A DNA stretch of 64,000 nt from Streptomyces sp. SLBN-118 (GTDB taxonomy: Bacteria; Actinomycetota; Actinomycetes; Streptomycetales; Streptomycetaceae): NCBI RefSeq assembly GCF_006715635.1, contig NZ_VFNP01000001.1:62001-126000 (forward strand), given 5' to 3'. How positions within the stretch are numbered: the first letter of the stretch is position 1; each line of letters starts with the position of its first letter. The translations under genes were made by a program, and so were the position numbers. Below the pieces are notes generated by a model, which saw nothing but the letters and a program-made list of their open reading frames with translations, was not told the DNA's origin and searched no databases. Below, one piece after another: positions 35,690-46,100 of the stretch.

Positions 35690-36035
35690 GACCCTTCAGC
35701 AAGTCGCGGTCCGCCGCGGCCACGCCGTTCTCGCCCGGACAGACTCACCCTGGCTCTTCCGCGGCGGTCAGCCCGGCCGCCCGATCAGCGTCTGGGCCAT
35801 GGGTGAACGTCTCCGCAAACTCGGCATCCGGCTCGAGAGACCCGCTCAACTGCCCTGTTCCAACTCGCCACGGAACTGCCCGCCGCGGTCCTCGCTCGCA
35901 CGCTCGGCATCGACATCACCGTCGCCGTCAAAATGGCAACGGGCCGCCGCCGGAGACTGGGGCGCCTACGCAGCTGAGGTCAGCCGCCGGGAGACTCACC
36001 CGCACCAGGAGGAAGACACTCGTGCCCCTCGATGA
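35690..36035 (+). pseudogene. Site-specific recombinase-like remnant
   Basis: C-terminal piece of a phage-integrase-like protein spread over two frames: QVAVRRGHAVLARTDSPWLF and GRPISVWAMGERLRKLGIR, then STALFQLATELPAAVLARTLGIDITVAV, then WQRAAAGDWGAYAAEVSRR. The pattern of TELPAAVLARTLGI followed by WQRAAAGDW is familiar from Streptomyces tyrosine recombinases. There is no start and there are at least two slips, so it is decayed. Confidence 0.6.
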
Positions 36036-36454
36036 CCAGAATGAGAACGCGCAGACCGCTGCAAGCCACGATGCCACGGAAGCAGGCTGGCAGGCCGTTC
36101 GCCGAGACGGGCGTGTCCGCGATGAACTCATCAACGCTGCCTACGGCCATCCTCGCCTACGGCAGCTCTTCCCCTGGACAGGCATGGGAGAACTGCACTT
36201 CAGTCGCTGCACCGAACACCGCTGGACATGGGACATTCCTTACATCCAGCCCGCCAAGGGAGGCGGCTACTGGGTCTCCGGCCCACTGCGCACTGAATCG
36301 GTCGGTCCAGCCGCAACCGCAGAAGACGCCATCGCCATGGTCATCGCGAGTGCCGGCCAACGCCGGCCCGGCGTTTGTGGGAACCCCCGAACAGCTTGAG
36401 GACTATGAAGCTTGGCCTGGCAATCACCCGACCACGAACCCAGGCGCTGAATGA
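36022..36454 (+). pseudogene. DUF6193 family protein (one apparent frameshift)
   Basis: About 143 residues when rejoined. ELINAAYGHPRLRQLFPWTGMGELHFSRCTEHRWTWDIPYI and GGGYWVSGPLRTESVGPAATAEDAIAMVIA give the DUF6193 pattern, a family noted beside natural-product genes without a known activity. Near 36348 the frame slips; the continuing frame VPANAGPAFVGTPEQLEDYEAWPG ends in the usual way. GTG start with AGGAGG about ten bases upstream. The stop overlaps the next start (ATGA). No biosynthetic gene cluster is seen here. Confidence 0.7.
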
Positions 36455-36723
36455 CCCCGGCCGCAAACACCGCTCACCTCACGACATTCGCTGGGGTATT
36501 CCGAGCGTTCCAATACCCGAGCACACCATTACGCGCCGGGGAAGAACGCCGCCGGGAGGCTGTCGAGCGGGTCACCCAGATGCAGTTCGACCGTCACGGC
36601 AACCGCGTCTGGAGACAGGCCCAGGCCCTGCTGGACACCGACCACCTCCGGCGCGCCATCGGTAAAGTAACGCGACGGGGAGCAGAAGTATGGGTACGGA
36701 TCCCGGTAGGGATACAGGTGTGA
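36451..36723 (+). CDS. Unknown protein, coupled to DUF6193 gene
   Basis: A 90-residue basic helical protein (MTPAANTAHLTTFAGVFRAFQ...RVWRQAQALLDTDHLRRAIGK). Its ATG overlaps the preceding stop and its end overlaps the following gene by 34 bases, so it is embedded in a compact operon. Composition is coding-like to about residue 75. No family was recognised. Confidence 0.5.
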   Translation: MTPAANTAHLTTFAGVFRAFQYPSTPLRAGEERRREAVERVTQMQFDRHGNRVWRQAQALLDTDHLRRAIGKVTRRGAEVWVRIPVGIQV

Positions 36724-37966
36724 ACGGTGCAGCGGACGCCGAGTCTCCGCTGATCTACGCGGTCCGGGCCGGAGACACCGCCTCGGTGAAGAGACTTCTC
36801 CGGGAGGACAGCGGTCCCACCGTGGGCGCCGCCGCGTTCTGCCTGGCGGTTCGGGCGCGCTTCGCGGCCATCGCCCAACTGCTGCTCCAGTACGGCGTGG
36901 ATCCCCGCCAGTGCGCACCGGGCAGCCTGCTGCCGCTACGCGAGGCGGTCGATTCGGGCTCGCCCGCGTTGGTCCAAGCCCTCCTGGATGACAGGATCCG
37001 GGGACGCTACGCCAAGTCGGAGCTACTGGGCATGCGGGACCTCGCCCGCCACTGGCGGGATACGGGGGTCGTGGCCGAACTGCGGCAGCGCACAGGTTCC
37101 GAGGATGTCGTCACCCGGACCCGGGTCCAGGACGACGAGTTCAACAGCGTCGACGAGTTCACCCTTGACGGTATGACCGTTCGGGACGGGCATGGGGCGA
37201 TCCTCACGCACCTGGAGGAGCTGCTCGGCGTCCGCACCTCGTTCGAGGAGCTCATGGACCGGGCGTTGGCCCACGCCGACCAGAACCACACGGCATGGGC
37301 AAGTGCCACCATGCTGCTGGCTCACCGGCGCGACCGGGAGACCTGGACGGCTGCTGCGGCACTGCGCACGCACACGGACCCGGTTCACCGGTTGTTCGGT
37401 GCCGAGGTCCTGCGGCTGACCCATCTCTTCGACGACAGTGACGAGGACGCGTTCGCCATCCCCGCCCTGGATACGTTACCGACTGGTCTGCCAAGGAGAC
37501 GGACCCCGCCGTCCTCGCCGAGGTGCTGGTCGCTCTCGGAGAACACGCCGACCCCCGAGTGGAAGTGGCCCTCCTGCCCCACGCCGGCCACCATGACACC
37601 CGAGTCCGGCGGGCGGTGGCGCGCGGGCTCAGTGCCTGGCCCTCGCCACCTGCCTTCTCCGATGCCGTTCGCGAGGCGCTGCGAGAGCTGATACGCGACC
37701 CGGAAGCAGGGGTGCGGCAGGACGCCTGCCTCACGTTTGCTGATGGCAAGGACCACGATCCCGTCCTCACCGATGCCATGGCTGCTCTGCTGGACGACGA
37801 GGACCGCCGCGTCCAGGTCTTCGCGGTGTACGGGCTCGCCCTCCACGACGACGAACGGTGCGTGGAAGGGGCCAGCCGACTTGGCCCGCCGCAGCCCTCC
37901 GACCCGGATGAGGAGCACTACCTCGGCGCGGCATGGCGTTACGCGCGGCGCCGAGGCGGCCGCTAA
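36690..37966 (+). pseudogene. Ankyrin/HEAT-like repeat protein (one apparent frameshift)
   Basis: About 425 residues when rejoined. The N-terminus has ankyrin-like units (PLIYAVRAGDTASVKRLLRED, LAVRARFAAIAQLLLQYGVD, LREAVDSGSPALVQALLD). The second half is HEAT-like (EVLVALGEHADPRVEVALLP, DTRVRRAVARGLSAWP, DPEAGVRQDACLTFAD, DRRVQVFAVYGLALHDDER). Such proteins usually serve as binding scaffolds. Near 37477 one base is missing and the frame moves from ALDTLPTG to DWSAKETDPAVLAEVL. ATG start with GGGGAG upstream. Confidence 0.75.
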
Positions 37967-38194
37967 CCCGACCACCGCTGCCACACCGCACTCGAAGGCA
38001 GCCACCGATCAGGTGTGAACAACGCTGAAGGTCAATGCACCCAGCGCGTCGAAGTACGCCACGAGGATAGGGTTTTGGCCATCGGATGGTCCGATCGGGT
38101 TGAACGGGTTCATTCGCGTCACGGCCAAGCCGAAGCCCGTGCCATGCTCCGCTCGCGCATTCGGACGATGCGCCTAGCTGATCTGGGAGGGATC

Positions 38195-38650
38195 ATGGCA
38201 CGAGTTGGATTCCGGAGCGTTCTCACGGCGTCCGCGATGGTCGCCGCGTCACTGCTCACGTCGACGGTGGTGGCGCCTGCCGCCAATGCAGCCGGCAAAC
38301 ACTGGGGCCCGATCTACGCCAAGAGCGGCCATACGGCCATCGGCTCCGCAGATGGAGACTTCGCCAACAACGGGGGTGTCTACGCCACAGTCGGCGCCAA
38401 CTGGCGTGACCTGCGCAACGATGGCATGCCCACGTTCGTAAGGGTGGAATTCTTCTTCCTCGTAGAGGGCAAGTGGGAAAGCGCTGGCAGCAGCGAGACC
38501 GCCCGAACCCACACTCACGCCAGCGGGCTCCTGTCCCGCAGGCTGAGGCATGAAGCGACCGCAGCACGCGCCGCGATTCACGTGTGCGTCGACCGCAACG
38601 CCCTCCCAGACTTCTGCTCGCGCGACGCGATCGTGTCGTTCAACTACTGA
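38195..38650 (+). CDS. Secreted protein with Sec signal peptide
   Basis: A 151-residue protein. The signal peptide is classical: basic MARVGFR, hydrophobic SVLTASAMVAASLLTSTVVA, then APAANAA with cleavage probably after ANA. The mature part of about 118 residues is beta-rich (YATVGANWRDLRNDGMPTFVRVEFFFLVEGKW) and has two Cys (HVCVDRNALPDFCSRD), possibly a disulphide. GGAGGG is just upstream of the ATG. No family was recognised. It is followed by a strong terminator. Confidence 0.85.
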   Translation: MARVGFRSVLTASAMVAASLLTSTVVAPAANAAGKHWGPIYAKSGHTAIGSADGDFANNGGVYATVGANWRDLRNDGMPTFVRVEFFFLVEGKWESAGSSETARTHTHASGLLSRRLRHEATAARAAIHVCVDRNALPDFCSRDAIVSFNY

Positions 38651-38667
38651 CCGACTTCTGCCTGACC

Positions 38668-38706
38668 GTGCGCACCCGATCGGCACATCGCCGACCGGGT
38701 GCGCAC
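38668..38706 (+). terminator. Hairpin terminator after secreted-protein gene
   Basis: GTGCGCACCCGATCGG pairs with CCGACCGGGTGCGCAC across a seven-base loop, 15 of 16 positions matching, 18 bases after the stop codon. Confidence 0.78.
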
Positions 38707-39185
38707 CCACCCGGTGCGCTTTCCACGAACCCGGAAGTACGGGACGGGATGATCCCAATCGCGTCACCCCGGACCTGGTTGCGCCGCTTGGCGATGGCGG
38801 AGGGCGGTTCCGGGGCGGACTGAACATGCCATACGGGCACGTCGAACGGTGTTCGGTGTGCGGCAGACCCTGGGTGCTAGCACGGCGGTGTGCCGCTCTT
38901 ACGACGTTCATCTCCAACCGGCCCTCCCGCCACCCGATCAAGCGTCACAGCTGGGTGGCTCTGCCTCAATCCGCTCTGCGCACCGGCCTGGTTCCTCTCC
39001 TGGCAGCCGGTGTGAAGGTGCGAAGCACCATCGCCCGAGTGCGGTTGCGGGTCCTCAATCCGGTTGTTGACGGGTTGTCACCGGAACTTCACCCTGCGAG
39101 ATCTACCCGCATCGACTCCTCCGGGCCACGATGAGCGGCGCCCCCCGCCCGTCAACCCCGGCCCGGGAGTCGATACTCATGCGCA
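38707..39185. other. Stretch without a supported gene
   Basis: Open frames on both strands look like shadows; no coding bias holds for more than about 30 codons. A degraded gene begins at its right end. Confidence 0.4.
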
Positions 39186-39603
39186 CACACGCCCGTCACC
39201 CGCCGCTACGCCGAGCTGTGGGGGCCCCTGCACTGGCAGGACGAGGCCATCCTGCCGCTCGGCGAGCGCTTCGAGGACCAGCCGCAGCCGGGCACCCCAC
39301 ACGACTGGGGTCAGCGTGCTCTACACCGCGTGGCAGATGATGCAACAGAACTCCGGCACGAGGCAGTCGGTCGACCTCAAGCGGCACAACGTCCTCCCGC
39401 CAGCTGCCCGGAAGAAGGCGAAGGCCAAGGCGAAGCAGTCGGGCCTTGTGCCGACCGTGGGCGACGGCGTCGTGCGCGTGCTCGACCTCGCCGCTGCCCA
39501 ACGACCGGCGCAGGCCGACGCGGACGGTGACGCGGATGCCTTCGACGGACGGCGACAGGTGGAGTGGACGTTCCGGTGGAAGGTCCGCCGTACCGCCGCA
39601 TGA
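39186..39603 (+). pseudogene. Remnant of a conserved Streptomyces hypothetical gene
   Basis: Two coding-like pieces in different frames: TPVTRRYAELWGPLHWQDEAILPLGERFEDQP, then after a slip in the G run at 39307-39310 LYTAWQMMQQNSGTRQSVDLKRHNVLPP, KKAKAKAKQSGLVPTVGDGVVRVLDLAAAQ and VEWTFRWKVRR. The tail resembles the end of conserved hypothetical proteins with replication-like neighbourhoods, from memory only. There is no start codon in the first piece, so the 5' end is lost. Confidence 0.5.
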
Positions 39604-39829
39604 CGTGCATGAATCCCCGCCTCCGCCACGAGATGCGGTACCGCGAACGCCGCGAGGATCTGGTTCCGGAAACGACGAAGGTCCCAAGGGCAAGCCCCTC
39701 CGCCCGACGGGCGGTACGACGTTCACGTGCGACGTCCCCCGATAATGCCCATTGGTCGCCCAGCAGGCCGATGGCACCGTTTAACCACCGTGCTGCGAGG
39801 CAGCGTGAGTCTTGAGATGGCTCTCGCGG

Positions 39830-40027
39830 TCAATTGCGTTTCCCGTGCTGAAGGTCAGCCCCGGCCCAATAGACAAATGCCGCAAAAATCGCCGAGTATA
39901 TCGCGGTTGGTAGGAGTGAAGGGCCCTTATCGGAGAAGACTTGCTCCAGCACTTTCCAAAGGGCCGTGGCCGCGCACACGGCTGAAATTTTCCATGAAAT
40001 CCCATTCCATGGCTTGGCTTCTTTCAT
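39830..40027 (-). CDS. Candidate immunity protein for RHS toxin 1
   Basis: A 65-residue protein with two hydrophobic segments (ISAVCAATALWKVLEQVF and LLPTAIYSAIFAAFVYWAGADL), so probably a small double-pass membrane protein. It follows the RHS gene on the same strand, 114 bases after its stop. Its base composition is much more AT-rich than the neighbours, which is typical of toxin-immunity cassettes. Function by position only: small membrane immunity proteins usually protect against toxins acting at the membrane. The start is uncertain; an ATG thirteen codons earlier is possible. Confidence 0.55.
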   Translation of the reverse strand: MKEAKPWNGISWKISAVCAATALWKVLEQVFSDKGPSLLPTAIYSAIFAAFVYWAGADLQHGKRN

Positions 40028-40065
40028 TCTTCGCCTTTTTCTTTGGAGGATGTCCGCTTGCTGCA

Positions 40066-40095
40066 TGGGGCGGATCCTAGTCCGGATCCGCCCCA
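40066..40095. terminator. Perfect hairpin between RHS toxin 1 and its downstream gene
   Basis: TGGGGCGGATCC and GGATCCGCCCCA form a 12-bp perfect stem with a six-base loop (TAGTCC). It lies after the RHS stop and before the candidate immunity gene, so it may end or weaken transcription into that gene. Confidence 0.8.
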
Positions 40096-40141
40096 CTTTA
40101 CGCATGCCTGAAGGTGGGCTATCTAACTAGCTGGGACCGTT

Positions 40142-43100
40142 TCATCTCCACCAGTGGCCCCTCCTGATGGCTCTCCACTTGCCGCGCCCGAGCCTCCAGA
40201 CGTTTTGGGCATGCCCCCAGCCCTCCGTTATTCCAGTGACACCGCCAACCGCAGCCCATCCGCATGCCGCGAATCCGGATCCGCTGGAAACACACCCCTG
40301 GCGCCGGGCCCAACTCCTGGTGTGACCAGAGAGCCCTCGCCACCCTCTGCTCCTATAGACGCGCCACGCCTTCCTCCCGTAGTGCCAGGCGCGTTTCCCT
40401 TGCCGGTAGGCCCTGTAGGTCCTTCCCGCTACTCCAGCGTAAGGGCACCACGAGAAGCAGATTGAGCCTACCGAGTAGAGGAAGCTGACTGTGTTGTTCT
40501 TGCTCCTGCAGCGCTCACTCCACGGATTCCAGCACCGTTTCCCGTCGAGGTCGAAGTTATTCACGGGGTCGGCGTGACCGTAATCGTACGAGTTGGCGCT
40601 GCCTCCGTACACGGGGTCAACTGACAGGAAACGTCCGGTGCCTTGGTCGTACAGACGTACCCCCATGAGGGTGGCACCCGTGACGGTTTCGGCTGAGCGT
40701 TGCTTGCTTCCGAGCCAGCCGTAGCGGGTGGCTGCGGTGTCGGCTGCGGGGTTGCCGTACTCGTCGTAGGCCAAGGCCATGGGCGCCTCGGTGGGGTCCA
40801 GTGGAAGCTGAACGGTGACGTCGCCATGGATGTCGGTCAATTGGAGGACCGTGTCGCCGCTGGCGCTTGTCGTGGCGTCGAGGTCTCCGCTGATCCCTTG
40901 GACGTTGCGAGTAAGTGTTCCCGCGGCCTCCTGGGTCCAGTCGGGGCTATCGCCATCCGCTCCGTAGTGGTTGGTCTTGGATCCGGTCTGGGTCCAGGTA
41001 CCTGCGTTGTCAGTTTCGGTGGTCCAGGCAGCGAGGCGGCCAGCCGCATCCGTGGTCCAGGTCTGCCGGCTGGTGCCGGAGGTCTGGCTGCGAACGAGGT
41101 CGTTGGCGTAATAGCCGATGGTGGCGCCGCTGGACTGAGTGGTGGTGCGGCCGAACGCGTCGTAGACGACGCCGGTGGCGATCAGCCGGTCGGCGGTGTC
41201 GTAGGTGTACGACGTGGTCGTCGCTCCGGTGCTGGTGCAGGAGGCACCGATAGCACTGGTGGCGACAGCGAGGGCCGTGCGGTTGGTGTTGTCGTCGAAG
41301 GTGTAGTCGCGGCGGGTGCAGGACGCGTCGGGGGCGGTGTCGTCGGCCCGCGTGAGACGCCCTGCCGCGTCGTAGGTGTAGCTCCGGGCATGGGTCTGGC
41401 CATTGTTGCCGGTCGCCATGACGGTCTGGCCATGGGTGGACTGGTCGGCGGTGTCGGAAGCGACAACGGTGCCATCGCTGTCGCGGGTGTAGACCCGGGA
41501 CGTCTCCGCTCCGGTCTCGTCCTGGGCGATGGCCAGGGTGTAGCCGCCGGGCAGGGTTTCGGCTGCCAGGTTGCCGTTGGCATCGTAGGTGGCGCTGAAG
41601 TTGCCCGCCAGGGAGTCGGTGCGCGAGGTTTCCAGGCCGCGCGGGTCCTTGGCTGTGTCGTAGGTGTAGGTGGTGGAAGACGGTGCGGAGTCGGTGGTCT
41701 TCACCGGTCGGTTCAGGTTGTCAAATTCGGTGGCTACGGCGTTGCCCGCGCCGTCGTTGTAGGAGATCTCCCGTCCGAGCCGGTCGTATGTGTGGGTGAT
41801 GGTCTGCCCGCCCGCGCTCACGGTGGCCACGTCGCCGCTGTCGGCGTCATATGTGGTGGTGGTAGTGGGCACTGCGGTGCCGAGTCCGCCGGTGATGGCC
41901 GTCGTGGTGACGCGGCCGGCGCTGTCGTAGGTCGTGGTGGTGGTGCGGGTGACGGAGTTGGCGGTCTCGGTGACCTTGGTTGCGTTGCCCCACCGGTCGT
42001 ACTCAATGGTCTTGGTCGGTAGCTGGCTGGGGTTGGAGCCGCCGCCGGTGATGGCGCCCCCGGGTCCTGTGGAGCACACGAGGTCGGCCCACGCAGGGCG
42101 ACCGTTGCAGGCTCCGGTGCCGGTGGCCGCGTAGTAGGTGGTCACCATGGCGCCGGCGTCGGTGCCGTTGGACTTGGGCTGCGTGGTCTTGGTGACGCGT
42201 CCCTGGGAGTCGTACGACGTGGCTGTGGGGAGGGCCAGACCGCTTGGGTCGGTGACCGTGTTGGTGGGAACGCCCTTGACCCAGTCGTACTCGGTGGTGG
42301 TGGTGCGTACGTCGCCGTCGGAGGGGTAGCCCTCCACGAAGGCACCGGTCTTCACTGTGGTGAGCTGGTTGCTGATGGTCGCGGTTCCGTCGGTGGGGCG
42401 GCCCTCATCGTAGGTGTTGGCAGTGTGCTGCCGTGCCGCGATGTGGGTGTTGGCGGGCAGGTCGGTGCCGCCAGTGCCGGCCTGGAGCGCCGAGGTCAGG
42501 GTGACCTGGTGCAGCGGGCCGTACTCGTCGGTCTCGCCCTGGCCGTCGCTGGAGAACACCGAGCGGGTGGACAGCTGCTGGGCGCGATCGGCGGTTGACA
42601 TGCCGTCGATGCCCAGCGTTTTGAGCTCGGTCAGCAGGTCACCACTGGTAGCCAGGGCGAGCTCGCGGTTGCCTGCGCTGAGGTTGCGGACTGTGTTGCC
42701 GAACTGGTCGTACTCGGTGGTGGTGATGTGCCCGCCTGGAGAGGCGGTGTTGACCTCGCGGCCGGAGGCGTCGGTGTAGGTGACGGTCGCCCGCCCGTAG
42801 TTCGCCGCCGTCAGGTCCGAGCCGCTGTGGGACAGCGGGATGGAGTCGACCGGGAAGAGGGCGGTGGCGTCGGCCGGCACGTCGGTCTGTCCCCATGCAG
42901 CCACGTTGCTGGTGCCCATGGCCTGGGGGGCGCTGGTGCCAGTGAGCGGCACGTCGTAGACGACCGATGTGATGGCGGTCGTGCCGTCCAGGTCGCTCTG
43001 GCTGCCCCGTGTCAGGTTCGGCCGGGATGCGGTGAGCAGCATGCCGGGCCCGGCGGTGGCTGCGTTTCCGGCTGTGCCGTAGGTGAACGTCCAGGCCAGT

Positions 43101-46100
43101 TCGCCGGCCGGGGTCAGGGTGGTGACGCGGCCCGCACTGTCATAGGCGTACGTCGTTTTGAGCGCCGGGCTGACCCGTGGGTCCCACTCTTGGCGCAGGC
43201 GGCCGGCATCGTCGTAGGCGTACTCGGCAACCACAGTCGCCGTGGCGGCCGATGCGCCGGAATCAGTGGTCCACTGCTTGATCTGCTTCAGTCGGCCGGT
43301 GTAGTCGCCGAAGGTGACGGGGGTCGCGGTGGTGGAGGTTGCGTAGACGAACTCCAGCATCCGGCAACCGGCCGTCGACGGCGTTGTCTCGCAGGCGGAG
43401 GATGTCACTGCCGAGGTGGGGGCAATGGCGTACTTCGGTCGGGCCAGCGTGTCGCTGCCGGAGACGACCTTTTCGGAGACGATCTTGGTGGTGGAGTTGG
43501 CCGTCGGCAGGTAGGTGCTGGACACCTGCCAGGTCGTCGCCGCGGAGTCCACCTTGGCGAATGTGGTGGATGTGCCTTCGTCGTCCTTGAGTGTGAACGA
43601 ACCGGACAGTGAACCGGACAGGGTCAGATCCTCGGCGCCGGGTTCCGGCTTCCAGCCGTTGGAACTCGTGGTGGTGAAACCGGTCTCGCTGCCGTCCACG
43701 TCGACCAGCGCCACCGAGGTGGCCGAGGTCTTGCGCACGTAGGCCCAGTCGGAATCAGTCAGCTCCGCGGTGGTCCCGGAGGTCCACTGCGGGCCGTAGA
43801 TCGCTACCTGGCCCTCGGCGTCCGAACCGGCGGTCGGGCGGCGTGAGGACGCGGTGCGCGACACCGACAGGCCGAACCCGGAGGCGTCGGTGGCGGAGAG
43901 GGTGAAGTCGCCCGTCAGCGTGTTGACCGAGCCGGAGCCGACCTGCTCGGACGGAGCGGTGCCGGCATTGCGGTCCACGGTGATGGTGCTGGACTGCGAG
44001 TAGCCGGTGGTCGTGCCGTCGGTGAACGCCGCGCGGACATCGATCGGCCCGTCCTGCGACAGCGAGGAGGTCACATTCCAGGTGAGCGCGGCCGGAGAGC
44101 CGTTGCTGACTGGGACCGGCCAGGCGGAGACGGTCGAACCGTCGGAGGTCTTGGTGACGTCTGCGACAGGGACGGTGTTCCAGGAGTCGGTCTCGCCGCG
44201 CCGGTACTGGTAGGTCACCCCGGTGTAGGTGGACTTGCCCTTGGACGTCAGGCTGAGCCGGCGGGCGCTGGTGTCGCCGGCGCCTGGAGTGAGCAGCGCG
44301 GCGCCGTCCGCGCCCACGCCGAAGTTGTACTTGGTGGTGCTGGTGGACAGGTTGCCGCCGGAGTCGACGGTCTGGGCGTACAGGGTGTGCCAGCCGTCGG
44401 CGGGGCTGATGGACACGGTCAGCGGGTCGCCGCCGTTGCCGTCGGCGGTGTCGTCCACCCGCTTGGACAAAGCCGGGTCGTCCAGGCCCCACTTGAAGCC
44501 CTGGCCGTCGGTGGATGTTGTATCCAGCGTGCAGGTCACCGCCCCGGCGGCCTTGGCCGCCCAGGTGTCCTGAGCGTAGGTGGCACAGGACACGGTCGGT
44601 GCGGCCGGCAGACCGGTGTTCAGCACGAAGGTGGTGTAGCCGGACCAGGAACCGTAGTCGGTGCCGTCGAAGGCCCGAGACCGTGCGCGCAGGTGAGTGC
44701 CGGCCGGAAAGGCGTTGGCCGAGGGCACCGCAAGGGTCGATGTGAACCCTGCCGGCACTGTCTTGCCGTAAGCCGTGTACGCGTAGGTGGTGTCGCTGTA
44801 GGCCGGATCCGCGGTGAGCTCGAACTGAGCCTGGGCGCTGCCGCCGTCCGCGTCACTCACCTTGGCCGACAGTGTGGGGGTGAGCGAGGTGACGTACCGC
44901 TTGCCGTTGTAGGCGTTCACCACCGACGGCGAGATAGCCAGCGCCGAAGTGGTGGCATAGGAGTTGTACGTGACCGTCAGATGTGGTTCGACCGAGTTGT
45001 CCCCGGAGATGTAGTTCGCCGAGCGGAAACGGCGCCAGGTCAGGGTGTCGGTCTCGTTGGCCCCGAGGATCTGAAGGCCGTAGTTGGCCGAGCCGTTGGC
45101 CCAGGCCTGCACGATGGCGTCGATGTCGAAGTTCATCGTGCCGGCTGGGCAGGAGGAGCTGTAGCCCAGTGCGGCGGTGTTGGTCACCGCGCCCGTGGTG
45201 GTGGTTGTCGGCTGGGCACCCCAGGTAATGGTCGACGAGGACCAGTTGGAGGTGATCCGGCGGACCTGCGTGCCTGCCCCGGACGTGGAGCAGGTCGAGG
45301 AGTAGTACGAGTACAGGGCCAGGTTCGTGTCGGTGATGTGCTTGCCCGCGAACTTCGACACGTCGAAGTTGAGGTACGAGCGCGCCTTGTGCGTCCCGCC
45401 GTCGTACGTTCCCGACTTCAGCTCGGTCGAAGAGACCTGCGAGTCGGTGTAATCCGGCGTCTGGAGCCAGGTGTCCGTGGTGACCGCGAGTGTGGAGGTC
45501 GGGTCCACCGTCACCGGGTAGGTCGCTGTGGCCAGGAAGCCTGCCTCGGGGGTGAGCACCAGCGTCTGAGAGCCGTCCGCGGCGGTCTCGATCTTCGTGT
45601 CGACCTTGGCCTGGTGTTCTGGCTCACCGGAGGCAGGGTTCCTGCTGGAGTCCCACATCATCGGAGCCGGCGCCTCGGCCACCAGCTTGCCGCCGGAGTC
45701 GTTCAGCAACAGGTGACCCGACTGCGCTTGAGACAGCTTCAACCCGTCCAGGTCCAGCGGGATGCGATACGACACCTCCGCCTGCGGTGCCTGCGTCAGG
45801 ACCACGTTCTGCGAGAAACCCTGCGGCAGCGCCGTGACGGTCAGCGTCTGCCCGCCGCCCAGGGCGTAGGAGGCGGTGTCATCCTTCACCGTCGGCGTGG
45901 GCAGCTTGCTCTCCCAGCCCAGCCCGAAGGACTTCTCCCCCTTGGCGACGCTGGCGAGAGCAGTGTCGCCGCCATCGGAGACCGTGATATCCGCGGCCGC
46001 GGCCTGCGGCGTCAGGGCAGGGCCGGTATCGGTCAGCCCGGTGTCGATGGCCCGCCAGACGCCGTTCTGCTCGACCCGGATGGGCCCAGCGTAGCTTGTT

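Noticed and set aside
40600..43900. Regular repeated DNA pattern resembling an array
   Set aside because: It is the YD-repeat coding region of the RHS gene; repeat units are degenerate and there are no CRISPR-like identical repeats and spacers.
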